Shown here: piece after piece, positions 37,678 to 46,176 of the stretch
Position numbering within the stretch: position 1 is the stretch's first letter
Layout: each line of letters begins with the position of its first letter
DNA from: Acidobacteriota bacterium
GTDB taxonomy: Bacteria > Acidobacteriota > Vicinamibacteria > Vicinamibacterales > UBA2999
Assembly: GCA_963169195.1 (NCBI GenBank)
Contig: CAUJDN010000069.1
Span: forward strand, 54,766-118,765
Length of the DNA stretch: 64,000 nucleotides
Direction of reading: 5' to 3'
Translations under genes and position numbers: made by a program
Notes under the pieces: model-generated
Told to the model about the DNA's origin: nothing
The model's database searches: none
Seen by the model: only the letters and a program-made list of their open reading frames with translations

Positions 37678-38652
37678 ATGCCCGATACCGCGCGTGCGTT
37701 CTGGGTCGCCGCCCCCGGACGCGGCGAGATTCGAGACGAGGCGCTGCCCGAGCCGCAACCCGGCGACATCGTCGTGCAGGCGGCGTTCAGCGGCGTCAGC
37801 CGCGGCACCGAGGCGCTGGTCTTCGGCGGCCGCGTCCCGCCCGGCGAGTGGGATCGCATGCGCGCGCCCTTCCAGGCCGGCGATTTCCCCGCGCCGGTGA
37901 AGTATGGCTACTGCAGCGTCGGACGCGTGGAGCAGGGACCCGAGGACCTTCGGGGCCGATACGTGTTCGTCCTCCACCCCCACCAGACGCGCTACGTCGT
38001 GCCCGCGTCCGCCGCGCATCCGCTGCCGGACGGCGTGCCGCCGGCGCGGGCCGTCCTCGCGGCGAACCTCGAGACCGCGATCAACGGCGTGTGGGACGCC
38101 CGCCCGCACGTCGGCGATCGTGTGTCGGTCATCGGCGCCGGCACGGTCGGGTGCCTCGTCGCCTGGATCGTGTCACGCATCCCCGGGTGCGCGGTGGAGC
38201 TGGTGGACATCAATCCCCATCGCGCCGACGTGGCCCGTACGCTCGGAGTCGGCTTCGCCGAACCCGTCTCAGCCGCGCGCGATGCGGACATCGTCATTCA
38301 CGCCAGCGGTGCGCCTGCCGGCTTGTCGCTCGCGCTGGAACTGGCGGGGCTGGAGGCCACGATCGTCGAGATGAGCTGGTTCGGCGACCGCACGGCGTCG
38401 TTGCCGCTTGGCGGCGCCTTTCACGCACGGCGGCTCACCATCACCTCGTCGCAGGTGGGCCGCGTGGCTCCCCTGCAGCGCGCGCGATGGGACACGCGCC
38501 GCCGCATGCAGCTTGCGCTCGGGATGCTCACCGACCCCGTGCTCGACACCCTGGTCACCGGCGAGAGCGCCTTCGATGCCTTGCCGGCGGTCATGGCCGA
38601 CCTCACCACCTCGCCGGGCGATACGCTGTGTCACCGCATCTGCTATTCCTGA
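37678..38652 (+). CDS. Alcohol-dehydrogenase-like (MDR) oxidoreductase of pterin-type cluster
   Basis: 324 residues from ATG 37678, preceded by GGAGG. GroES-like N-terminal part (GDIVVQAAFSGVSRGTEALVFGG) and a Rossmann motif SVIGAGTVGCLVAWIVSRIP near residue 157, then VELVDINPHRADVA. The usual catalytic-zinc cysteine (GICGTD) is replaced by SGVSRGTE, so the protein is probably zinc-free. It may reduce or oxidise a small cluster intermediate with NAD(P). It precedes the PTPS-like gene by 31 nt. Confidence 0.85.
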   Translation: MPDTARAFWVAAPGRGEIRDEALPEPQPGDIVVQAAFSGVSRGTEALVFGGRVPPGEWDRMRAPFQAGDFPAPVKYGYCSVGRVEQGPEDLRGRYVFVLHPHQTRYVVPASAAHPLPDGVPPARAVLAANLETAINGVWDARPHVGDRVSVIGAGTVGCLVAWIVSRIPGCAVELVDINPHRADVARTLGVGFAEPVSAARDADIVIHASGAPAGLSLALELAGLEATIVEMSWFGDRTASLPLGGAFHARRLTITSSQVGRVAPLQRARWDTRRRMQLALGMLTDPVLDTLVTGESAFDALPAVMADLTTSPGDTLCHRICYS

Positions 38653-38672
38653 TCCCTGATCCCAGATCCCTG
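38649..38672. repeat. Tandem TGATCCC repeat before the PTPS-like gene
   Basis: Three 7-8 nt units (TGATCCC, TGATCCC, AGATCCC) directly follow the dehydrogenase stop codon and fill the gap to the next gene. Confidence 0.6.
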
Positions 38673-38683
38673 ACGAGGCTCTG

Positions 38684-39094
38684 ATGTATACCGTCTGCGT
38701 CCGCGACCACATGATGATCGCCCACTCCTTCAAGGGCGCGGTCTTCGGCCCCGCCCAGCGCCTGCACGGCGCCACGTACGTCGTGGACGTGGAGTTCCGC
38801 CGCCCCGATGTCGATGCCGACGGCATCGTCGTGGACATCGGGCGCGCGGGTGACGTGCTGCGCCGCGTGGTCGGCGAGCTCGGCTATCGCAACCTGGACG
38901 AGGTGCCGGCCTTCGCGGGACGGAACACGACCACCGAGTTCCTCGCGAGGTGGGTGTTCGACCACATCGTGTCGGCCATCCGTCGCGACGAGCTCGGGCC
39001 CGGGGCGCGCGCCGTGGAGAGCCTGCGCGTGACGCTGCACGAGTCGCATGTCGCGTGGGCGGCATTCGAGGGACGCGTTCACGACGCCTCCTGA
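38684..39094 (+). CDS. Divergent 6-pyruvoyl-tetrahydropterin synthase/QueD homolog
   Basis: 136 residues. Family shape is clear: MIAHSFKG near residue 12, QRLHGATYVVDVEF near 26, VVDIGRAGDVLRRVV near 49 and NTTTEFLARWVFDHIV near 79, with VTLHESHVAW at the end. Compared with E. coli QueD the first two zinc His remain (H14 and that of RLHG), but the third (LHGH) is Ala, the catalytic Cys before RLHG is Ala, and the DHH catalytic His is missing; the Glu near the end stays. It should therefore not be a normal PTPS. A new activity on a GTP-derived substrate is possible. It overlaps the glycosyltransferase by 1 nt. Confidence 0.82.
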   Translation: MYTVCVRDHMMIAHSFKGAVFGPAQRLHGATYVVDVEFRRPDVDADGIVVDIGRAGDVLRRVVGELGYRNLDEVPAFAGRNTTTEFLARWVFDHIVSAIRRDELGPGARAVESLRVTLHESHVAWAAFEGRVHDAS

Positions 39095-40152
39095 TGGCGC
39101 GGTCGATGGTCCTCGTGGTGCCGGGGCGGCTCGACGCGCGCACCGGCGGATCGCTCTACAACCGGCACATGGCCGAAGGGCTTCGCCGCCTGGGTTGGCA
39201 GGTGGAGGTTCGCGAGCTGGCGGGTGATTTCCCGCGGCCGGACGCTGCCGCGCTGGAGCAGGCTGCCCGTGTGTTCGCGGCGCTTCCGCGGGGGGCCACG
39301 GTCGTGGTCGACGGCATGGCGTTCAGCGCGATGCCGGATATCGCCGCGCGCGAGTCGCCGCGCCTCCGTCTCGTGGCCTTGGTGCACCTGCCGATCGCCG
39401 CGGATGTCGGACTCGATGCGGACACGGCCGCGCGCTTCGAGGCGTCGGAGCGGCGTGCGCTCGAGTCCGCCCGCCTGATCGTCGTGACCGGCCAGGCCGC
39501 GCGGCCGCTGCTCGACCGCTACGCCCTCGGAGCGGACCCTATCGCGGTCGTCGAGCCCGGCACGCATCCCGCGCCGCTGGCGCGCGGCTCGGGCCGGGCG
39601 ACGGTGCACCTGCTGTGCGTCGCCACGCTCGACCACGGGAAGGGCCACGACGTGCTGCTCCGAGCGCTGGCCTCGATAGAGGCGGCGACATGGCACCTGA
39701 CCTGCGCCGGGAGCCTCACGCGCCATCCCGCGACCGCCGCGCACGTGCAGGCGCTGGCCCGCGAGCTCGGGCTGGATCATCGCGTCTCGTTCGCAGGTGA
39801 CCTCGAGACCGACGCGCTCGAGCGATGCTACGACGCCTCGGACCTGTTCGTGCTGGCGACACGCCGGGAAACGTATGGGATGGCCGTGGCCGAGGCCCTG
39901 GCCCATGGCCTGCCTGTCATCGCCACGAGAACGGGCGCGATTCCCACGCTGGTGGGCGGGGATGCCGGGCTCGTCGTGCCGCCGGGAGATGTTTCCGCCC
40001 TCGCGCAGGCTCTGGCGCGCTCCATCGGGGACGCGCAGTTGCGCGCGCGGCTCGCCGCCGGTGCGCGGCACGCGCGCGCACGGCTCCCCACGTGGGACGA
40101 CGCCGCCCGGCGCATGGCCGCGGCCCTGGAAGGATGGACGACGCATGGATGA
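39094..40152 (+). CDS. Family 4 glycosyltransferase
   Basis: 352 residues from ATG 39094 (TGATG overlap). The GT-B fold is visible: GGSLYNRHMAEGLRRLGWQVEV near residue 19, LLCVATLDHGKGHDVLLRAL near 171, and the donor-binding ETYGMAVAEALAHGLPVIATRTGAIPTLV near 263. Placed between the PTPS-like gene and a methyltransferase gene that it overlaps by 8 nt, it may attach a sugar to the cluster product, as known for pterin glycosides. Donor and acceptor are inferred. Confidence 0.9.
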   Translation: MARSMVLVVPGRLDARTGGSLYNRHMAEGLRRLGWQVEVRELAGDFPRPDAAALEQAARVFAALPRGATVVVDGMAFSAMPDIAARESPRLRLVALVHLPIAADVGLDADTAARFEASERRALESARLIVVTGQAARPLLDRYALGADPIAVVEPGTHPAPLARGSGRATVHLLCVATLDHGKGHDVLLRALASIEAATWHLTCAGSLTRHPATAAHVQALARELGLDHRVSFAGDLETDALERCYDASDLFVLATRRETYGMAVAEALAHGLPVIATRTGAIPTLVGGDAGLVVPPGDVSALAQALARSIGDAQLRARLAAGARHARARLPTWDDAARRMAAALEGWTTHG

Positions 40153-41020
40153 GTCCCTCGCCCGCTGGCTCCGTCTCCGGGAGGAGGCCGACTGGGCGGC
40201 GCGGTCCGCCGCCCTCACCTACGCCATCGCGGCGGCCGTCCCGAACACGGGCACGCTGCATGTCCTCGATCTCGCGACCGGCACGGGATCGAACCTGCGT
40301 TTCCTCGCCGAACGACTCCCCTCGCCGCAACGCTGGCTGCTCCTGGACCGCAGTCCCGATCTGCTCGCCCTCGTCCGGGCGCGCACTGAGGAATGGGCAG
40401 CCGCCCGCCAGTACGAGGTTCGCTCCTCGGCCACCGGATTCAGCATTCGCGCCGAGCGGCTGTCGTGCCAGGTCGAAACGCGGCGGATGGATCTGAACCT
40501 CCTCGACGAAGCGACGCCGTTCGAGGGACGGCACCTGGTCACGGCGTCGGCGCTGCTGGACCTCGTGTCGGAAGGATGGGTCCGATCGCTCGCGGCTCAC
40601 TGCAGGGCCGTCGGGGCAGCGGCGCTCTTCACCCTCACCTACGACGGCCGCTCGTCGTGCGATCCCGCGGAGCCGGAAGACGACCTGGTGCGCGGGCTGA
40701 TGAACGCGCACCAGCATCGCGACAAGGGCCTGGGGGGGCCGGCCGCGGGACCGGACGCCATGGCCGCGGCCGAGCGGGCATTCGAGGACGTGGGCTACGT
40801 GATCCGGACCGACGCCAGCGACTGGGTGATCGGCCCGGATGCGCGCGACTTCCAGGGGGAACTGATCGACGGCTGGGCGCAGGCGGCGACCGAGCAGCAA
40901 CCCGATGCGGCGGCTATCATCGCCGACTGGCGAACGCGTCGTCTTGCGCACGTGGACGCAGGACGGTCGCGTATCGTGGTCGGCCACCACGACCTGGCCG
41001 CGTGGCCGCGCCGCGACTGA
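40145..41020 (+). CDS. Class I SAM methyltransferase of the same cluster
   Basis: 291 residues from ATG 40145, overlapping the glycosyltransferase by 8 nt. SAM motif HVLDLATGTGSNLRFLAERLP near residue 39, then WLLLDRSPDLLALVRAR. Central text LVTASALLDLVSEGWVRSLA and a C-terminal domain with MNAHQHRDKGLGGPAAGPDA are family features I cannot name further. Tight coupling suggests that it modifies the same product. Confidence 0.85.
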   Translation: MDESLARWLRLREEADWAARSAALTYAIAAAVPNTGTLHVLDLATGTGSNLRFLAERLPSPQRWLLLDRSPDLLALVRARTEEWAAARQYEVRSSATGFSIRAERLSCQVETRRMDLNLLDEATPFEGRHLVTASALLDLVSEGWVRSLAAHCRAVGAAALFTLTYDGRSSCDPAEPEDDLVRGLMNAHQHRDKGLGGPAAGPDAMAAAERAFEDVGYVIRTDASDWVIGPDARDFQGELIDGWAQAATEQQPDAAAIIADWRTRRLAHVDAGRSRIVVGHHDLAAWPRRD

Positions 41021-41046
41021 GAGACCGCGCGCACAGCCCTGCCCGG

Positions 41047-41979
41047 ATGGCCCGCTTCGACGCCTCGGACATTCGCCGCTATTACGACCGCCAGACGGCG
41101 GGCTTCGTGGCGCTCGGGCAGGGCGGCGCCGAGGGGGCCATCCACCGGGCCGTGTGGGGGCCCGGTGTCACGACCCGCGAGCAGGCGTTTCGCTACGTCG
41201 AGGATCGAATCGCGGAGGTGCTGGCCGGCAGAGCCGGTGGGCCTGCGGTGGGCCCGGGGTGGGCCTCCGGTGGGCCTTCGGGTGGCCTGCGGTGGGCCTC
41301 CGGTGGGAAGGACGGTGACGCCGAAGGCGTGGAACCTCCCCACGTCGTGGATCTCGGCTGCGGCGTCGGCGGGAGCCTCTGCTACCTCGCCGGACGGCTC
41401 CCCATCCGCGCCACCGGAATCACCCTCAGCCCGGTGCAGGCGCGCCTCGCGGCCGACCGCGTGCGCGCGGCGGGTCTTGCCGATCGCGTGACGTGCATCG
41501 AGGGCGACTACACCCGCCTGCCGGGGGGCGTGGCGCCCGCCGATCTCGCATTCGCCATCGAGTCGTTCGTGCACGGCCCGTCACCGGCGCGCTTCTTCAC
41601 CGAGTGCGCGCGCCTCGTGAAGCCGCGCGGCCTGCTCGCCGTCTGCGACGACTTCCGCCGCCCCACCGACGACCCGCGCGCGGCGCGTGCCGTCGAGCAG
41701 TTCGTGCGCGGCTGGCACGTCAACACGCTGGTGACCGCCGGCGAGCTGCTCGACCTGTCGCGTGCCGGCGGATTCGAACACGAGAGCACCACCGAACTCA
41801 CGCCCTGGCTCGAACTCGATCGCCCGCGCGATCGCGCCATCGCGGCCTTCGTGGCGCTGCTCGGGTGGCTTCCGCTCGAGCGCACGCGCAGCGCGCATCT
41901 GGTCGGCGGAAGCGCCTTGCAGACCTGCCTGAAGCGCGGGTGGATTGGCTACGATTTCGTGCTCTTCCGTCGGCGTTGA
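41047..41979 (+). CDS. SAM methyltransferase (tocopherol/sterol-methyltransferase-like) with internal repeat
   Basis: 310 residues. SAM motif HVVDLGCGVGGSLCYLAGRLP near residue 99, GITLSPVQARLAADRVRAAGL, FAIESFVHGPSPARFFTECARLVKPRG, all typical of the family acting on prenyl or sterol-like lipids. Residues about 63-87 are a Gly/Trp/Ala-rich linker encoded by a tandem DNA repeat (41234-41308), which is absent in ordinary members. The start is ATG 41047, 26 nt after the previous gene. Last gene of the rightward run. Confidence 0.85.
   Translation: MARFDASDIRRYYDRQTAGFVALGQGGAEGAIHRAVWGPGVTTREQAFRYVEDRIAEVLAGRAGGPAVGPGWASGGPSGGLRWASGGKDGDAEGVEPPHVVDLGCGVGGSLCYLAGRLPIRATGITLSPVQARLAADRVRAAGLADRVTCIEGDYTRLPGGVAPADLAFAIESFVHGPSPARFFTECARLVKPRGLLAVCDDFRRPTDDPRAARAVEQFVRGWHVNTLVTAGELLDLSRAGGFEHESTTELTPWLELDRPRDRAIAAFVALLGWLPLERTRSAHLVGGSALQTCLKRGWIGYDFVLFRRR
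41234..41308 (+). repeat. In-frame tandem repeat GGTGGGCCT inside a methyltransferase gene
   Basis: About seven units of GGTGGGCCTSC or close variants in 75 nt, kept in frame. They encode Gly/Pro/Trp/Ser-rich residues between an N-terminal helix region and the SAM-binding motif. Confidence 0.85.
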
Positions 41980-42010
41980 GGCGCGCAGGCGGGTCCCGGC
42001 CCGAACGCTT

Positions 42011-42165
42011 CTACTCCGCCAGCACGGCGGCCACGTCCACCGAGAGCCGCGGCAGTACGGGGGTGGCCAGCACATCGCCGCCCTCGCACGACACGTCCAG
42101 CGCCAGCGGACGAGCCGTCCTCACCTCGCATGCCGTCACGATCCGCACCGGAACGGAGGACCTTC
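42011..42165 (-). pseudogene. Possible C-terminal remnant of a Uma2-like gene
   Basis: A minus-strand frame ends with TACEVRTARPLALDVS and LATPVLPRLSVDVAAVLAE followed by a stop. The tail resembles the end of Uma2-type (DUF820) proteins (LLPGLSLDVAALF). Nothing recognisable precedes it: the frame runs into the tandem repeats at 42163. Only a fragment, weak evidence. Confidence 0.25.
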
Positions 42166-42252
42166 GAACCCTCCGTGCTTCGAACCCTCCGTGCTTCGAA
42201 CGCCCGTGCTTCGAACCCTCCGTGCTTCGAACCCTCCGTGCTTCGCCCCCCG
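42163..42252. repeat. Tandem 16-nt repeat CTTCGAACCCTCCGTG, about five copies
   Basis: Five copies, one shortened (CTTCGAACGCCCGTG), end 4 nt before the stop codon of the M16 peptidase gene. Non-coding, same style as the tract at 28590 but a different sequence. Confidence 0.9.
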
Positions 42253-42255
42253 TGC

Positions 42256-43695
42256 CTACTTCGGTTCGGGTATCGGCTTTCCTGTCAGGTCCACGAACGC
42301 GACGTTCGCGAACCCCGCGAGCTGCTCCTTCACCTTGGTGTAGTCGCCCACGACGACCACTACCGAGTCCTGCGATCCGAGCAGCATCCCGGCGCCGGTC
42401 TTCACGGCTTCCGCCGAGGGTTGGGAGATGAGGCGCTGGTAGTTCTCCGGATAGTCCTTCGGCAGCGCGAAGGTGTTCACGGTGTTGAGGGTGCTGGCAA
42501 GGCCGCCCTGGGTGGCGTTCTGCAGCAGGAACACGCCGCGTGAGTATTGCTTGGCGTCCGACAGCTCCTCGGCCTCGGGGCCACCCGCGCGCAGCTTGTC
42601 GATCTCCGCGTAGATCTCCGTGATGGTGGCGCCGGTCACGTCGTTGCGCACGTCGGCCACGGCACGATAGAGCCCGCCCTCCGCCATCGCCTGGAACAGC
42701 GAACCCGGGGAGTAGGTGTAGCCCTTCTCCTCGCGGATGTTCCGGACCAGGCGCGAATCGAACGCCGCGCCGTAGATCTGGTTCGCCAGCTGCAGCGTGT
42801 ACCACCGCTCGTCGTCGCGCTGGATGGCGAAGTTGCCCACCGAGATGGAGGACTGCACGCTGTTGGGCCGCTGGACGAAGACCAGCCGCCGCCCGTTCAA
42901 GGCCGGCAGTGGCGGCGCCTTCGACGCGGGCACGGCTCCCCGCGCCCAGCCGCCAAACGCCTTCTCAGCCGCGGCGAACACGGCGTCCGGCGCCGTGTCG
43001 CCCACCACGACCAGGAACGCCTGGTTCGGGCGGTACCACGTCTTGTGGTACTCGACGAGCGAGTCCCGGTCGATGGCCGGCAGCGTGTCCGGCGTCACGC
43101 CGATGCGCGCGTACGGATGATCCCCGAACAGCGTCTGCCGGAACAGCTTGTTGGCCACGTACTGCGGCGAGGCGAGCTGGGCCTGCAGCTGCTGCGCGGT
43201 GTTGGCCTTGATGAGGTCGACCTCGGACTGCGGGAACGTCGGGTTGCGGACGACGTCGGACAGCACGTCCAGCATCCGGGGCAGCGTCTCGCTCAGCCCG
43301 CGCATCTGGAAGGACGTGGAATCCTGCCCCGCGGAACCCGAGAGCGACGCGCCCAGCGCGAAGACCTCGCGCTTCAGCTGCTCGCTCGTGCGCGTGGTGG
43401 TGCCTTCCTGCGCGGCTTCGGCGACGAACTGCGCCAGGCCGGCCTTCGCCGGCGGGTCCACGGCGAGCCCCGCCTGCACGGTGAGGATGGCCGACAGCTT
43501 GGGGATGGTGCCGTAGCGCACCGCCACCACGCGCAGGCCGTTCGGGAGCGTGCGCTCCACCCGGGGCGGGGGCGTGAAGGGCTTCTCGGGGCCGACCTCC
43601 GGCTTCGGCAGCGGCTGGGCCGCGGCCAGGCCACCGGAGGCCAGCAGGGCGGCCGCCGCGAACAGGAGCGCGCGTCCGGGCATCAGGCGGATCAC
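42256..43695 (-). CDS. M16 peptidase-family protein, non-catalytic subunit
   Basis: 479 residues from GTG 43695, which overlaps the upstream stop (GTGA). Signal peptide LLFAAAALLASGGLAAAQ. Two M16 lobes are visible (LPNGLRVVAVRYG; YRPNQAFLVVVGD; FVQRPNSVQSSISVGNFAI; NIREEKGYTYSPGS). The zinc motif HxxEH is replaced by QFVAEA, so it cannot bind zinc. It should form a heterodimer with the active M16 protein encoded just before it, with the substrate-binding RxxxGYTYS loop supplied by this subunit, like the alpha/beta pair of processing peptidases. Confidence 0.92.
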   Translation of the reverse strand: MIRLMPGRALLFAAAALLASGGLAAAQPLPKPEVGPEKPFTPPPRVERTLPNGLRVVAVRYGTIPKLSAILTVQAGLAVDPPAKAGLAQFVAEAAQEGTTTRTSEQLKREVFALGASLSGSAGQDSTSFQMRGLSETLPRMLDVLSDVVRNPTFPQSEVDLIKANTAQQLQAQLASPQYVANKLFRQTLFGDHPYARIGVTPDTLPAIDRDSLVEYHKTWYRPNQAFLVVVGDTAPDAVFAAAEKAFGGWARGAVPASKAPPLPALNGRRLVFVQRPNSVQSSISVGNFAIQRDDERWYTLQLANQIYGAAFDSRLVRNIREEKGYTYSPGSLFQAMAEGGLYRAVADVRNDVTGATITEIYAEIDKLRAGGPEAEELSDAKQYSRGVFLLQNATQGGLASTLNTVNTFALPKDYPENYQRLISQPSAEAVKTGAGMLLGSQDSVVVVVGDYTKVKEQLAGFANVAFVDLTGKPIPEPK

Positions 43696-45074
43696 TGGAC
43701 ACCTCCCTGCGACGGCTTCGCCACGGGCCGGCTGTCGATGGAGGTCCGGTTCGTGGGCACGAACCACCGCGCGGCCGCGGCCTTCACGTCCTCGACCGTC
43801 ACCTTCTCGATCTCGTCGAGAATCGTGTTGATGCGCCCGGGGTCGTCGTCGAACAGCGCGAAGACGCCGAGCAGGTTCGCGCGCCCGAAGCGCGGCATCA
43901 TGCCGCCGTCCATCTCGTCGAGGAACGACGAGCGGATGGTCGTCTTCGCCTGCTGGAGTTCGGCAGCCGAGATGCCCTTCTCGCGCACCTCGGCGAGCAC
44001 GCCCTCGATGGCGGCGAGCACCTGGTCGGCCGTCCTGTCGTTCAGGTAGTCCACGCGCATCGTGTAGAGCATCGGGCCCTTCATGTCCCAGTTGCTGCCC
44101 AGGAAGTTGAAGGCGCCGAAGGACGACACGGCCAGGCGCTCCTCGCGCACGAGCCTGCGGTGCATGCGCGCGCTGTCGTCGCTGTTCAGCAGGGGATCGA
44201 GCACGCTCAGCGCGTAGAAGTCCTTCGACATCCGCGGGGGCAGGTGCCATGCCACGGCCAGCGCCGGCGTGCGGGCCAGCGTGTCCTCGCGGTCGAAGTG
44301 CCTGGCGGCCGTCTGCGGCGGCTCGGAGACGTCGGCGGGCGCCGGCAGCGGCTGCCGCGGGATCGAGCCGAAGTGCGTCCCGGCCAGGCGGCGCACCTCG
44401 GCCGCCGTCGTGTCCCCGACCACGACCAGGACGGCGTTGTTGGGGGCATAGTAGGTCTTGAAGAAGGTCCGCACGTCGTCCAGCGTGGCCGCCTCGAGCT
44501 CCGAGAGGTCGCCGTAGAAGTTGTGCGCGTTGTGCCAGTTCGTGTTCGCCCGCTCCCAGATGTCGAGCCACTCGAACGCGGCGTGCGGCTGGTTGAGGAC
44601 GTTCACGCGGACTTCCTCGCTCACCACGTTCTGCTGGTTCTTCAGGTTCTCGGCGCTCACGTCGAGCGACCGCATCCGGTCCGCCTCGAGCCAGAGGGCG
44701 CGCTCCAGGGCGTTCACCGGCAGGGCCTGGAAGTAGTTCGTGTAGTCGAACCGCGTGGAGCCGTTCACGATGCCGCCTGCCTCCTGCATCAGCGAGACGT
44801 GCTCCATCTTCTTCACCTGCCCCGAGCCCTGGAACATCATGTGCTCGAAGAGGTGCGCGAAGCCGGTCCGTCCCTTCGGCTCCACGCGGAAGCCGATGCC
44901 GTAGACGACCTCCACCAGCGCCACCGGCGCGGTGTGGTCCTCGCTGACCACCACCTTCAGCCCGTTGGGCAGCGTGAAGTACTCCACCGGCACCTTGAAG
45001 CCCTGCGTGGAGGCCGGCGCCACGCCCACCGCCAGCAGCAGCACCAGCAGCAGCCCGAAGCCACGTTTACGCAT
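43692..45074 (-). CDS. M16 zinc peptidase, catalytic subunit
   Basis: 460 residues from ATG 45074 (GAGAAGG upstream). Signal peptide MRKRGFGLLLVLLLAVGVAPAST. The inverted zinc motif is intact: FAHLFEHMMFQG near residue 74, with the third ligand Glu in LKNQQNVVSEEVR about 75 residues further on. Secreted peptidase of the pitrilysin/insulinase family; degrades peptides in the periplasm with the catalytically dead partner encoded downstream. Confidence 0.94.
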   Translation of the reverse strand: MRKRGFGLLLVLLLAVGVAPASTQGFKVPVEYFTLPNGLKVVVSEDHTAPVALVEVVYGIGFRVEPKGRTGFAHLFEHMMFQGSGQVKKMEHVSLMQEAGGIVNGSTRFDYTNYFQALPVNALERALWLEADRMRSLDVSAENLKNQQNVVSEEVRVNVLNQPHAAFEWLDIWERANTNWHNAHNFYGDLSELEAATLDDVRTFFKTYYAPNNAVLVVVGDTTAAEVRRLAGTHFGSIPRQPLPAPADVSEPPQTAARHFDREDTLARTPALAVAWHLPPRMSKDFYALSVLDPLLNSDDSARMHRRLVREERLAVSSFGAFNFLGSNWDMKGPMLYTMRVDYLNDRTADQVLAAIEGVLAEVREKGISAAELQQAKTTIRSSFLDEMDGGMMPRFGRANLLGVFALFDDDPGRINTILDEIEKVTVEDVKAAAARWFVPTNRTSIDSRPVAKPSQGGVQ

Positions 45075-45179
45075 CTGGATCACCTTCTCGTGTGTGGGGC
45101 CCGGCACGGCCGGGGCCCGATCCCGAACTGTAGACGACACGGGCGGCCCCACGGTTTCGTGGCGCCGGCCCCCCGGGCC

Positions 45180-46145
45180 TCACATGACGCGCGAGACCTG
45201 GGACGACGGCTGGGGCGGCGACGAGGTCGCGCGCAGGTCGCAGTCGAACAGCACGTCGCCCCCCATCCGGAACACGCGGTAGCCGGGGCGCAGGCACTCG
45301 CTCAGCCGCGCGCGCGCCGACAGGCGGATGGCGGGCCGGCCATCGCCGATGATCACCGGCGCAATCGCGATGTGCAGGCGATCCAGCAGGTTGGCCTCGA
45401 GGAACGCCGACACCGTCACGCCGCCGCCCTCGACGAACACCCGCGCGCAGCCGCGCGCGCGCAGCAGCCGCAGCACGGCGGCCATCGCCCCGCCCGGGCC
45501 CTCCGCGTCCACGCCCTGGACCGGCGCCCCGCCCACGTGCGTCTCGCCGGGCGCCACGCGGGCGCGCTCGCAGATGTACAGCGTGGGCGCCGTGTCGTCC
45601 GTGAACAGCCGGAAGGTCGGCGCCAGCCGTCGCGACGGATCGAAGATGACCCGCAGCGGGTGCGGCCCCGGCACGTGGCGCGTGGTCAGCTGCGGGTCGT
45701 CCGCCGCGACAGTGCCCGCGCCCACCACCACGGCGTCGCAGAGCGCGCGCAGCCAGTGCAGGTGCACGATGTTCCGTGGCCCGGTGACGAACTGCGAGTC
45801 GCCGGAATGCGTGGCGATGAAGCCGTCGAGGCTCTGGCCGAGGTGCCCCACGGTGAGGGGGCGCGCGCTGGTCGCGCTGCAGATGGGCAGGTAGAGGCTG
45901 AGCAGGTCGGAGCGGGGATCGTCGGCCGGCAGCCTCAGCTCCCACCCGCGCCCGCGGCGCCAGGCCAGGATCGTCCCGGCCGTCTCGGACGCCAGCGCCT
46001 TCAGCCCGCCGTGATCATCCAGCCCGAAGGCCCGGTCGCGCCGGCCGGCGTCGAGTGCCTCGGCCATGCCGCCGGCCGCGAGCGCCAGGCTCCACGCCGA
46101 CTCGGCGGCAGGGACGGAATGAGGTGAGGCGTTTCCCGGAGGCAC
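45180..46145 (-). CDS. RibD C-terminal-type reductase
   Basis: 321 residues from GTG 46145; an ATG at 46178 would overlap the divergent MFS gene. The C-terminal 220 residues are a RibD reductase domain: GHLGQSLDGFIATHSGDSQFVTG, DAVVVGAGTVAADDPQLTTR, ARVFVEGGGVTVSAFLEANLLDRLHIAIAPVIIGDG. It uses NADPH to reduce ribosylamino-pyrimidines or folate-like rings. No deaminase domain is present. The N-terminal 100 residues are unassigned. Given ribA 11 kb away and the pteridine-like cluster, it may act on the same type of substrate, but this is inference. Confidence 0.85.
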   Translation of the reverse strand: MPPGNASPHSVPAAESAWSLALAAGGMAEALDAGRRDRAFGLDDHGGLKALASETAGTILAWRRGRGWELRLPADDPRSDLLSLYLPICSATSARPLTVGHLGQSLDGFIATHSGDSQFVTGPRNIVHLHWLRALCDAVVVGAGTVAADDPQLTTRHVPGPHPLRVIFDPSRRLAPTFRLFTDDTAPTLYICERARVAPGETHVGGAPVQGVDAEGPGGAMAAVLRLLRARGCARVFVEGGGVTVSAFLEANLLDRLHIAIAPVIIGDGRPAIRLSARARLSECLRPGYRVFRMGGDVLFDCDLRATSSPPQPSSQVSRVM

Positions 46146-46176
46146 GCACAGGCATAATCGCACAGGCGGACCGCGC

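Noticed and set aside
38684..39094. queD for queuosine synthesis
   Set aside because: No queC, queE or queF nearby, and key catalytic residues are missing.
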